A stretch of DNA of 11,761 bases, taken from contig JAAYZI010000390.1 in NCBI GenBank assembly GCA_012514925.1, positions 1 through 11,761 on the forward strand. The letters run 5' to 3'. A program made the translations under genes and the position numbers. Of this stretch, positions 1 through 5,980 are shown one piece after another (the first letter of the stretch is position 1; each line of letters opens with the position of its first letter). This DNA comes from Deltaproteobacteria bacterium. GTDB taxonomy: Bacteria > Bdellovibrionota_C > UBA2361 > JAAYZI01. The notes under the pieces were generated by a model. It did no database searches, was not told where the DNA came from, and saw only the letters and a program-made list of their open reading frames with translations.

Positions 1-1
1 T

Positions 2-508
2 GAGCTGGAGCCGGTAAACTTAAATTTCTTGATTGCTGAATCACTGAGTCCATTTGCTGAAACTTATCCTCAAATTACGTTTCAGTTTATTGCTGATAAT
101 CGGTTACCTCAAGTTTTTTTGGATTGTGAGCAGATGCGCCGGGCTTTGATAAACCTGTTAGACAACGCCATCAATGCCACCCGGCGTGGTACCGCCGCTG
201 AGACGGAAGCCGCGGCTGCGCGCATTTCAGTTAAAAGCTCGTTTCATAAGGGGTCGGATCGTGTCAGTATTGAAGTGTCAGATAACGGGCCCGGGATACC
301 CCCCGAGCATCGCCATCGTATTTTTGAGCCTTATTTTACGACGAAAAAAGGCGGTACCGGCTTAGGGCTGGCAATTGTAACTTCGATTATAAGTGACCAT
401 CAGGGTGATATCCGGATCTTTGGCAATCAGCCACATGGCACGCGCTTTGTGATTGACCTCCCGATTAAGCCTGGGAGCAGCACGCAGCGTAAATTCACTG
501 CGGTCTAA
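2..508 (+). CDS. Sensor histidine kinase, C-terminal ATPase part (5' partial, NtrB/NtrY-like)
   Basis: This is the catalytic HATPase_c half of a two-component sensor kinase, which binds ATP and phosphorylates a histidine in the dimerisation domain. That domain lies outside the window. The frame is open from base 2, so the TTG at 29 is not a real start. About 168 residues are present. Visible motifs are the N box (ALINLLDNAINA), the G1 box (DNGPGIP), the F box (RIFEPYFTTKKGG) and the G2 box (GTGLGLAIV). The closing HGTRFVIDLPI is normal for the fold. The FEPYFTTKKGGTGLGLAIV stretch and the linker style resemble NtrB/NtrY-type kinases. The domain looks intact and ends at TAA 506-508. No receiver or response-regulator gene follows on this strand within the window. 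The ATPase domain is certain; the NtrB/NtrY subtype is only a resemblance. Confidence 0.93.
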   Translation, partial: ELEPVNLNFLIAESLSPFAETYPQITFQFIADNRLPQVFLDCEQMRRALINLLDNAINATRRGTAAETEAAAARISVKSSFHKGSDRVSIEVSDNGPGIPPEHRHRIFEPYFTTKKGGTGLGLAIVTSIISDHQGDIRIFGNQPHGTRFVIDLPIKPGSSTQRKFTAV

Positions 509-554
509 ACCCTCCACCTGGTAAAGTATCCAAGCTAAGGAACGATTGCAGGTA

Positions 555-569
555 AGCGGTGTATCCGCT
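555..569. other. Small hairpin at the left edge of repeat copy A
   Basis: AGCGG TGTAT CCGCT can form a perfect 5-bp stem with a 5-nt loop, 47 bases after the kinase stop. It has no T-run after it on either strand, so it is not a normal intrinsic terminator. It may be part of the repeat element or a weak 3'-end structure for the kinase transcript. Confidence 0.3.
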
Positions 570-661
570 AACTGTTCACATGAATATTACTTTCTCTGGA
601 GAAAGTTTACCGCCCAGGCTGAAAACAAAACTGCGCAATCGATTCCGTACGTGAACGTTTA
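569..661. repeat. Repeat element copy A, ~93 bp with short imperfect terminal inverted repeats
   Basis: The left end reads TAACTGTTCAC (569-579) and the right end, read on the minus strand, TAAACGTTCAC (661-651); they match at 9 of 11 positions. Inside are three blocks that recur at 5031-5249. Block 1 (579-606) contains the hairpin ACTTTCTCTGGAGAAAGT at 589-606. Block 3 (616-632) is AGGCTGAAAACAAAACT. Block 2 (632-661, minus strand) matches 5031-5060 at about 25 of 30 positions. No protein is credible here. It looks like a small non-autonomous mobile or REP-like repeat, but this is inferred from two copies only. Confidence 0.6.
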
Positions 662-671
662 CGATTGTAGA

Positions 672-707
672 TTAAAAATATCCAGGCATCTTATAAAAAG
701 AGCCTGG
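672..707 (-). terminator. Intrinsic terminator for the winged-helix gene, overlapping its stop codon
   Basis: On the minus strand CCAGGC (707-702) pairs perfectly with GCCTGG (687-682). An inner TCTT/AAGA extension around a TTTAT loop continues the stem, with one bulged base, and the sequence after the stem reads ATATTTTTAA. The stop codon of the winged-helix gene (691-693) lies inside the loop side of the hairpin. The plus strand has no T-run after the same stem, so it acts only leftward. It is the likely transcript end for the minus-strand genes. Confidence 0.65.
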
Positions 708-987
708 GCGAAACGCCGACGCTTCTTATGGCGGTAATACCAAAGTCGGTAATGTGCCATGTCTTGGAGGTAAAATCTCCAGCCGGCATGGGGCTTACAT
801 ATTTATGCCCTTCGAGAATGTAGAGTGAGCGCTGAATTTCTCTCTCATCACTTCCGATCAGTTCGACAAGTTCATCGATATGAAATTGACGCGCTTCTGA
901 AGCGTTTCGGACTCCTTCTGACATTTTTTGTAGAACGTCGACTTGACTTTTGACATTAATTGAGCCCGTTGAACTTCTTGCATCCAT
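691..987 (-). CDS. Small winged-helix DNA-binding protein (hypothetical regulator)
   Basis: The gene encodes 98 residues with no membrane segment or signal peptide. Residues ~13-30 (VKSQVDVLQKMSEGVRNA) look like helix 1, HIDELVELIG like helix 2, and DEREIQRSLYILEGHKYV like the recognition helix. The following PMPAGDFTSKTWHITDFGITAIRS resembles a beta wing and last helix, the layout of a MarR/ArsR-like winged helix. I do not recognise a named family. The ATG at 987 is preceded by AAGGG about 10 bases away and GAGG closer in, so translation is plausible. It lies downstream of the gsp genes on the same strand but is separated from them by the palindrome array at 1071-1159. That array could be its operator or just a repeat. 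Its own terminator overlaps the stop codon. The target and role are unknown. Confidence 0.7.
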   Translation of the reverse strand: MDARSSTGSINVKSQVDVLQKMSEGVRNASEARQFHIDELVELIGSDEREIQRSLYILEGHKYVSPMPAGDFTSKTWHITDFGITAIRSVGVSPRLFL

Positions 988-1070
988 AGCCTCATCACCC
1001 TTAAAATTTCATACAGATTCCACACGCCTCCCCTCACGACAGGAAGGAAGGCTTTATTGAGCGTGACTTC

Positions 1071-1159
1071 AGCCTAGATATTTCATGAAGTATCTAATCT
1101 AGCCTGGATATTCCGTGAAGTATCTAGGCTAACCCGGACACTTCATAAGTATCCAGACT
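1071..1159. repeat. Three tandem ~30-bp imperfect palindromes
   Basis: Units lie at 1071-1100, 1101-1130 and 1131-1159. The middle unit is the best: AGCCTGGATA at its left pairs with TATCTAGGCT at its right over 10 bp (one G-T wobble), around a TTC-CGT-GAA core. The first unit shares most positions and has a TTCATGAA core. The third is more decayed and one base shorter. The array fills most of the 227-bp gap between the coiled-coil gene and the winged-helix gene, and ends about 80 bases upstream of the latter's ATG. No T-run follows, so it is not a standard terminator. It may be an operator array, a REP-like repeat or a 3'-end structure. Confidence 0.7.
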
Positions 1160-1214
1160 AAGATGTGAACATACAATAAATGGCGGATTAAATCAAATGT
1201 GTGGAAATAATTGA

Positions 1215-1871
1215 CTATTCACCCAATTGCTGCTCAGCTAATTTGGTATACTCATCTTCCAGGTCTTGATGCTGCTGACGCAGCATTTCCAGTCGCTCAT
1301 TAACGGATGCGTACTCAGTGATCAGATCCCGGAAAAGCCCGCCCGCGGTGGTAAGTGCTTTGGAGAGATCCTCTAGGAAGGTTCTTTGGGCGGCTGTAAG
1401 AGTTAGTTCTTCCAGCATTTTATCCAACTCTTTAAGAGACGTCGCCAGCTGTTGTTCCAGAGCGATACATTCAGATGAGAGGGCCTCATAGCTCTCCATC
1501 AAGTTCTGGAGCTTGATCTCGTCTTCTTCCTTGGCCGACTTAATTTCTTGTTGCAGCGCTTCTTTCTCTTCCACCGTTCCCTGGGCGGTGTCTAGTTTGG
1601 TTTCAATCTCTTTGAGGGCGCCTTTTTCGCGCGTTAGATCAGTTTTACTCTGCTCCAACATCTGCATCAGATTTTTATGTTGACTGTGGGAAACGTAGCT
1701 ATCTACGTATTTCATCAGTTCTTTTAGATCGCCCTGGAGTTTGTTGATCTGTGTAACATACTGTTCCTGGGAACCGCTGGCAGAGCTCGAGATGGAGCGG
1801 CGCAGGAAGAGAAACCCTACCGCTATCAGCGCTACCGAGATTATGAAAACAAGTAGGCCTGTTAAAAACAT
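1215..1871 (-). CDS. Membrane-anchored coiled-coil protein of unknown function, last gene after gspN
   Basis: From the ATG at 1871 the product has 218 residues. A single N-terminal membrane helix (MFLTGLLVFIISVALIAVGFLFL, then RRS) is followed by a long heptad-rich region rich in E, K, Q and L, running nearly to the end (LEQQLGE-like repeats, TAAQRTFLEDLSKALTTAGG, LAEQQLGE). The arginines after the helix predict an inner-membrane anchor with the coiled coil in the cytoplasm (positive-inside rule). The frame stays open upstream to a GTG at 2009, two bases after gspN stops. That would add 46 residues ahead of the hydrophobic helix and has no usable ribosome-binding site, so I prefer ATG 1871, which has GGTGA four bases upstream. 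It may be a T2SS accessory protein by position, or unrelated. I do not recognise the family. Confidence 0.75.
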   Translation of the reverse strand: MFLTGLLVFIISVALIAVGFLFLRRSISSSASGSQEQYVTQINKLQGDLKELMKYVDSYVSHSQHKNLMQMLEQSKTDLTREKGALKEIETKLDTAQGTVEEKEALQQEIKSAKEEDEIKLQNLMESYEALSSECIALEQQLATSLKELDKMLEELTLTAAQRTFLEDLSKALTTAGGLFRDLITEYASVNERLEMLRQQHQDLEDEYTKLAEQQLGE

Positions 1872-1876
1872 GGTGT

Positions 1877-1912
1877 CACCAAAGCTGGCTTGGTGCTGTA
1901 AAAACACCCAAG
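1877..1912 (-). promoter_or_regulatory. Possible competing hairpins just upstream of the coiled-coil gene start
   Basis: On the minus strand CACCAAG (1895-1889) can pair upstream with CTTGGGTG (1912-1905, one bulge) or downstream with TTTGGTG (1883-1877). The downstream partner contains the GGTGA-like ribosome-binding site of ATG 1871, so the two folds would hide or free it. The pairing is visible, but any regulatory role is inferred and the stems are short. Confidence 0.25.
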
Positions 1913-2011
1913 CTGGGCTGGATTGTAGCAGAAAAACCCTAAAACGGATAGCCGCCTTTTCCGGATCAGCTCCTACGCAAAAGAAGAGACCGAATAGAGC
2001 TTGGTCCACTC

Positions 2012-2917
2012 TTAAGGACGGGCTTTTAGTTCGATTTTTGGGGAGGTTGGAGTGCCGCTTATCGTCAATGAAAATGTTTGTGTCTTGCTACTAAGTTTAC
2101 CTTGGCTAAGAAGTGGCAAAAAAGTGCCCAAGTCTGCGGACCCTTGCTTTGTGAGAGAGACTAATCCCGTGACATCCAGGGAGGTAATACGATTGCCGGG
2201 GGCAAGCTTTATCTGGGCGGACCCTTCCAAGCTACCAAGAGAGGAGTTTAATTTGAATGGTTTAAGAATTGCGACCCCGCCATCGCTTACAAGGTGCGTT
2301 TCCAGGTCGAGTTTGGCAATCGCAGGTATGGAAATTTCCATCGGCAATCCGGTCATAGCTGCAGGCAGAATCGTTTTTTTCGGCAGGCTAAGCCCTGTAA
2401 TTTTTAGGACAGAGTCGGTCTCTAGAATATCTTCAACTGTTAGGCCCAACTTCGCAATTTCCAGATTAACACTTCCACCTCGTACTCCTAAGCTCTGCAG
2501 TTGAGGATGGTCCGATAGCGAGATCTCATTTAAGCTTGCGCGCGTGTAAAGTTGGCCCATCGGTGGATACACTAGTCCAACCCTGGCAAAGCCGCCGTAA
2601 GCGCTGCCAGAAAGCTCCAGGCAAGGTAAAAAGCTGAGCCAGCAAGGAGAGATCTTTACATCTTCAAGATTGATGGTTAACGGGATTTTTCCGGCTGGTA
2701 CTGTGATGGTCGCTGCATCTCCGGCAAATGCGATGGGATACACGCGGGTATGTTTGAATCCAACCTGCACTCCGAACGCCCCTGCGGCATCGATTAAGCG
2801 CTGTTCCACATAAGCGCTGTAGCTCTTGTTGTCAACCAGCAGCACGGCCGCTAATAGTAAACCGACGACCATGATTGAGATGGTCCTTGCGGCGTTCTTC
2901 CCCTTTAAAAACTTCAC
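2012..2917 (-). CDS. gspN: Type II secretion system protein GspN
   Basis: The product is a 301-residue envelope protein with one N-terminal membrane helix (residues ~11-29, RTISIMVVGLLLAAVLLVD). A beta-rich periplasmic body follows, with repeated ISL/IPL-type strands and an AsmA-like feel (ISPCWLSFLPCLELSGSAYGGFARV, then VSLTKQGSADLGTFLPLLSQGK, then SLTISGTPTSPKIELKARP). This matches the long GspN variant found at the 3' end of deltaproteobacterial and Leptospira-type T2SS operons, whose exact role is unsettled. The start is GTG at 2917, with AGGAG about 10 bases upstream in the 16-bp gap after gspM. Two Cys (in PCWLSFLPC) might form a disulfide. The frame is intact. Identity rests on position plus architecture, as the family is weakly conserved. 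Confidence 0.82.
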   Translation of the reverse strand: MKFLKGKNAARTISIMVVGLLLAAVLLVDNKSYSAYVEQRLIDAAGAFGVQVGFKHTRVYPIAFAGDAATITVPAGKIPLTINLEDVKISPCWLSFLPCLELSGSAYGGFARVGLVYPPMGQLYTRASLNEISLSDHPQLQSLGVRGGSVNLEIAKLGLTVEDILETDSVLKITGLSLPKKTILPAAMTGLPMEISIPAIAKLDLETHLVSDGGVAILKPFKLNSSLGSLEGSAQIKLAPGNRITSLDVTGLVSLTKQGSADLGTFLPLLSQGKLSSKTQTFSLTISGTPTSPKIELKARP

Positions 2918-2933
2918 TGGTTTTATGCTCCTT

Positions 2934-3506
2934 TTAAGCTTCGATTCGTTTAATGCTGCTCACTTCCAAGCCGACTTCAAGTCGTTGTCCTCCGCGGGTT
3001 TTCGTGATTTTGATCTCCTTTAACATAAAAGGCTTGGGCCCCCCAGTTAGCTCTTTTAACAGATCTACTAATTGTGGATAGTCGCTGATATTAAAACGCA
3101 CTGTAAAAGTGTGCTGCTCATACTTTCCACCGAAACGCCTAGGTTCAGAATCGTTAATGGAAAAACTCCGGTCAATCGCCGGTTTGGATTTGAGCAAAGT
3201 CTCAAGCTGAGCCAGGGGTTCGCTGATGACTTGCGCTTCTTGATAGGCTTTTTCAATCGCTTTTTTCCTAGATTCCAGCTTGAAATTTCTCTCTAAAACG
3301 AAGGGTAGAGCGCGGCAATTACTGTTGGCTGTACTTAGTCTGGCGGATTGAGCCAAGAAAGCGTTGGAGACTACCCCATAGAATTTGTAAATTACCCAAA
3401 CAAACGCAAGCACCAACATTAGCCCAAGCGCGATACGCTCTCGCGTGGACACGAGCTTGGCGCGTTCTTTGGCAGTGGCGATTAAGGCTTTAAATCGCGT
3501 GTTCAT
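2934..3506 (-). CDS. gspM: Type II secretion system inner-membrane protein GspM
   Basis: GspM is a bitopic inner-membrane platform protein that pairs with GspL and helps hold GspE and the pseudopilus base. The 190 residues show a basic N terminus, one membrane helix (~25-42, IALGLMLVLAFVWVIYKF) and a helical periplasmic stretch (ERNFKLESRKKAIEKAYQEAQ). A C-terminal ferredoxin-like alpha/beta domain follows (HTFTVRFNISDYPQLVDLLKELTG, then MLKEIKITKTRGGQRLEVGLEVSSIKRI). The length fits the family (about 150-200). The ATG overlaps the gspL stop in an ATGA arrangement, which signals translational coupling to its partner. The gene is intact. Identification rests on architecture and on sitting directly after gspL. 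Confidence 0.88.
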   Translation of the reverse strand: MNTRFKALIATAKERAKLVSTRERIALGLMLVLAFVWVIYKFYGVVSNAFLAQSARLSTANSNCRALPFVLERNFKLESRKKAIEKAYQEAQVISEPLAQLETLLKSKPAIDRSFSINDSEPRRFGGKYEQHTFTVRFNISDYPQLVDLLKELTGGPKPFMLKEIKITKTRGGQRLEVGLEVSSIKRIEA

Positions 3507-4990
3507 TGTTCACAAAGCCTGATCTTAAAACGAAACCTTTTGTTGGTCAGCCCCGAGCGTCCCAAATCTTCAGCTTCCACTTTGCAATAGATATTGTTTT
3601 TCCTCTTGCTCTTCAACATTTTTTCAATACGTTCTCCGTCCTTGTAATCCGGTGTATCAAGTTCGGTGGTAATCCGGTTGGAGGAGATATGTAGGGATGT
3701 AACGGATAATTCTGGGATCTCCTTGGCGGCCCGGGAGAGGTCTTCAGAAATAGCAGCAAACGCATCCAAAGGAGTAAATTGCGAAGGCGACCCAAGATCC
3801 CTCAACTCATCATCGAGGCGCTTATTCTTTTCGTTGACGGTGCTAAGAGAGACCTCCCCGCTCTGTAACTCTGGTAGTTGCGCCCGTATTTCGGTGGCGA
3901 GCGCATTTTCCATGCGGATTAAGCGGTGTTCTTTAAAGAGATAGGAAGCTGTCAGGTATAACGCCGCCAGTAACGCTAGTCCTGCCAAATAGGGACCAAG
4001 CATTTTCACTCCCCGGAAGAGCTCTTTGATCTGAGGGTAATAGGCGAATTCCCGTGCACGGAAATTAGTAAGCAGGGGTGGCGGCTCTAGGTCTCGTAAA
4101 AATACGCCTGCTAGCGCGGCGGCCGCTAAATTATCCTCGGCTCCGCGTACGAATTGTTCGGCTTTAATGGGAGTAAGCTCCCTTCCCAAGTTCTGCTGCA
4201 GCTCTTCCAGAGGTAAGCCTGCGCCGCACAGGTAGATGCCGCTTAAAGTCGCTCCACATCTCTCCTCGTTTGCGTACAGGGCCAGTTTAATTTCGGTAAT
4301 TAAGGCGTGGCGCGCATGCCGATCATTTAAAGCTGAAAAACTGATAACGCGATTTGCTATCACCTTACCGTCCATACGAATGCACAGGTGGCACCATTTC
4401 CCCTGTACAAAAAGTAAGGCGGAGTTTGCTTCAAAGAAGTCAGGCGCCAAGTAATAAGCTCCGCCTATAACACCGGCTGCTGTGCTGATTATCATGGGAT
4501 CAAACTGAGAGTGTTTGCAAAGCTTAAGGATGGATTGTAGATAAGCCCTAGGCAGTAAGTTTACATGAATATCGTGTCGGCCATCGGGCAAGGTATGCAG
4601 GGGGTGATACTGCACCAGAAAGTCTTCCACTTCAAATGGCACAAAATCTTGAACTTCCAAGTCGATTACCTTCTCCAAGCTGCGTTTGTCACCAAACGGT
4701 AAGGTCAAGTTCATCGAGAGACAATCATGGGGCGGAATCAACAGCGCAGCGCTATGCCACGGTGTTTTAACTTGGTCTAGCAGAGGGCGAAGTGAGGGGC
4801 CAGCCTCGGGGGACGGCTGATCGTCTTGGTCTAAAGGCATGTGGCCGGGGTTTGAGAGGTCTGGCTGGGACACAGGATCGTTTAGAGAAGCGTAATACTT
4901 AGAAAGCAGACGCACCGTCTTGTCCTCGACGCCTAGCACCACGGCGCAAGCCGGCTCGCTTGCTATGTCAACGCTTAAAATATTTTGCAT
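3503..4990 (-). CDS. gspL: Type II secretion system protein GspL (PilM-like cytoplasmic domain, membrane anchor)
   Basis: GspL recruits the GspE ATPase to the inner membrane. The 495 residues divide into an actin-like/PilM-like cytoplasmic part (1-~300; ILSVDIASEPACAVVLG at the start, VIDLEVQDFVPFEVEDF at ~108-124, the latter typical of GspL/PilM), one membrane helix (~330-351, LGPYLAGLALLAALYLTASYLF), and a periplasmic coiled and ferredoxin-like C-terminal part. This is longer than the usual ~400 residues, mainly in the cytoplasmic part and linker. The ATG at 4990 fits the expected N terminus, but no clear ribosome-binding site precedes it. That is notable because it is the first gene after the J/L break and terminator, so its promoter and translation start may have been altered by whatever replaced gspK. 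The frame itself is intact. Confidence 0.92.
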   Translation of the reverse strand: MQNILSVDIASEPACAVVLGVEDKTVRLLSKYYASLNDPVSQPDLSNPGHMPLDQDDQPSPEAGPSLRPLLDQVKTPWHSAALLIPPHDCLSMNLTLPFGDKRSLEKVIDLEVQDFVPFEVEDFLVQYHPLHTLPDGRHDIHVNLLPRAYLQSILKLCKHSQFDPMIISTAAGVIGGAYYLAPDFFEANSALLFVQGKWCHLCIRMDGKVIANRVISFSALNDRHARHALITEIKLALYANEERCGATLSGIYLCGAGLPLEELQQNLGRELTPIKAEQFVRGAEDNLAAAALAGVFLRDLEPPPLLTNFRAREFAYYPQIKELFRGVKMLGPYLAGLALLAALYLTASYLFKEHRLIRMENALATEIRAQLPELQSGEVSLSTVNEKNKRLDDELRDLGSPSQFTPLDAFAAISEDLSRAAKEIPELSVTSLHISSNRITTELDTPDYKDGERIEKMLKSKRKNNIYCKVEAEDLGRSGLTNKRFRFKIRLCEQ

Positions 4991-5030
4991 GTTTGCTATT
5001 TTGGCATGTTAAAAAGAATCACAACACTGG

Positions 5031-5060
5031 TAACCGTTCACGTATGGAATTGATTACACA
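5031..5060 (+). repeat. Repeat family, block 2 (copy in the J/L gap)
   Basis: The stretch starts TAACCGTTCACGTATGGAAT and matches the minus strand of 661-632 at about 25 of 30 positions, with four of the five differences being transitions. Adjacent ACTGGTAAC (5026-5034) is the exact inverse of GTTACCAGT (5153-5161). GGTAACC (5029-5035) is likewise the inverse of GGTTACC (5164-5170). So the J/L gap is bracketed by short inverted repeats about 120 bases apart. Confidence 0.6.
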
Positions 5061-5081
5061 AAATCCACAAACACCAAAGCT

Positions 5082-5106
5082 AAAGAAAAGGCCCCCGTCA
5101 GGGGCT
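5082..5106 (-). terminator. Intrinsic terminator between gspJ and gspL
   Basis: On the minus strand AGCCCC (5106-5101) pairs with GGGGCC (5095-5090) around a TGACG loop; one pair is a wobble. TTTTCTTT follows at once. This is a classic intrinsic terminator. It acts leftward, so it should stop transcripts coming from gspD-J before they reach gspL. On the plus strand no T-run follows the stem. It implies that gspL-M-N and the coiled-coil gene need their own promoter or read-through. Confidence 0.75.
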
Positions 5107-5152
5107 ACAAGCTCCTCCTTAACACGAATATTAAGTTTAGAGATTACAATGT

Positions 5153-5249
5153 GTTACCAGTATGGTTACCATGAATATTACTTTTTCTGGAGAAAGTGAA
5201 ATATAAGTAAAATTCACTTCGCGCCGCCGCTTAGGCAGAAAATAAAATT
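5153..5249 (+). repeat. Repeat family, blocks 1 and 3 (copy in the J/L gap)
   Basis: Block 1 (5170-5197) matches 579-606 with one difference in 28, including the conserved hairpin ACTTTTTCTGGAGAAAGT. Block 3 (5233-5249, AGGCAGAAAATAAAATT) matches 616-632 with three differences in 17, after a longer spacer. Between them AAGTGAA (5194-5200) and TTCACTT (5213-5219) form a perfect 7-bp inverted repeat absent from copy A. Blocks 1 and 3 run in the same orientation as copy A, but the block 2 at 5031 is inverted relative to it. The gap therefore holds at least two fragments or a rearranged copy. Confidence 0.55.
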
Positions 5250-5275
5250 CCATGATCAAATTTAATATTTACCAT

Positions 5276-5980
5276 TTACTTTTTGTAGCGGCGTACTGGC
5301 ACCATGGTGGTGTAGCTTGAAATGCGTCCTGCAGGAGACCTGGTTTTAACCGTAAACTGTATCAGCATGGGAGGCTGCTTTTGTTTTTCGTCCCACTGGT
5401 CCCTCCAATCCCTGCCGTCGAAGTAGCGTAGTTGCAACCCCACCAAGGAGCGTGTTACCGGGAAAGTCATCATGTTGGAGTAGGCCTTCTTAAGGGGGCG
5501 GATTGCAGGAATCTCATCGCGTACCAGAAAAAACGTTCTGTTTTCACCCGAAGGTTGATCAGGATCAGGTTCTACACGGTAACTGATTTGCACAATGCCG
5601 GCATGGGTTTGGCCGTGCAGTACGTACTGGCCGGCTTCGTTGGCGACGAAGGTGATCTGGTCTCCGGATTCGCCGTTGGAGAGACGGTTTGGTGAGCCGA
5701 CGAGACGAACATCTACTCCGTAGCCCTTGGTGGGATTGTTCAAGGGTGGCAGCAAGTTGGCTTGGTCCGTAATTAATTGCAGTTCACGCGTCATGCGGGT
5801 CAAGATCGCATTTGCCAGCAGCATAGAGTCTCTCTCATCGTCTAGTGCCCGCTTGGTCCGTGATATTTGATTTAAGGCGGTAAAAGCGACTGAGAGCATT
5901 ACCCCTAGAATTCCAACGGCAATCACGATCTCCAGCAAAGTAAAGCCACGAGAGTCATACTTATGGGCGGCGCTGATCAT
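5276..5980 (-). CDS. gspJ: Type II secretion minor pseudopilin GspJ
   Basis: GspJ is a minor pseudopilin that, with GspI and GspK, forms the tip of the pseudopilus. From the ATG at 5980 it has a 12-residue leader ending SRG, then the cleavage site G|FTLLEIVIAV with Glu at +5 and a hydrophobic helix (EIVIAVGILGVMLSVAFTAL). The body has typical GspJ features: ISRTKRALDDERDSMLLANAILTRMTRELQ after the helix, and LVGLQLRYFDGRDWRDQWD toward the end. The frame also opens at GTG 5998 (240 residues, 18-residue leader), but that start has no ribosome-binding site. The start chosen here is the more usual length, with a 20-base overlap with gspI. The protein is full length. It is the last gene before the terminator and repeat gap, with no gspK after it. 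Confidence 0.93.
   Translation of the reverse strand: MISAAHKYDSRGFTLLEIVIAVGILGVMLSVAFTALNQISRTKRALDDERDSMLLANAILTRMTRELQLITDQANLLPPLNNPTKGYGVDVRLVGSPNRLSNGESGDQITFVANEAGQYVLHGQTHAGIVQISYRVEPDPDQPSGENRTFFLVRDEIPAIRPLKKAYSNMMTFPVTRSLVGLQLRYFDGRDWRDQWDEKQKQPPMLIQFTVKTRSPAGRISSYTTMVPVRRYKK

Larger units (their letters stand above)
4991..5275. other. Non-coding J/L gap where gspK is expected
   Basis: This 285-bp interval lies exactly where gspK (normally about 300 codons) sits in T2SS operons. No frame contains a pseudopilin leader (G|FxxxE) or any GspK-like stretch, intact or broken. It holds only a terminator and repeat-family fragments, which are listed separately. A promoter for gspL should lie here, but I see no pair of good -35/-10 boxes. 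Confidence 0.75.

Noticed and set aside
1071..1159. CRISPR array
   Set aside because: The units are adjacent palindromes without unique spacers, only three copies, and no cas genes are nearby.
1872..2009. N-terminal extension of the coiled-coil protein from GTG 2009
   Set aside because: It has no spaced ribosome-binding site and would bury the membrane anchor behind 46 untypical residues. ATG 1871 gives a normal N-terminal anchor.
2052..2504. Plus-strand frame of 150 residues opposite gspN
   Set aside because: It is antisense to a well-supported gene, has no domain pattern, and is explained by codon bias of the opposite strand.
4960..5199. Plus-strand 79-residue frame across the J/L gap and a similar HEYYFxWRK ending at 546-737
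   Set aside because: The shared HEYYF peptide comes from the DNA repeat (block 1), with no ribosome-binding site. The first frame overlaps the gspL start antisense and the rest lacks protein-like conservation.
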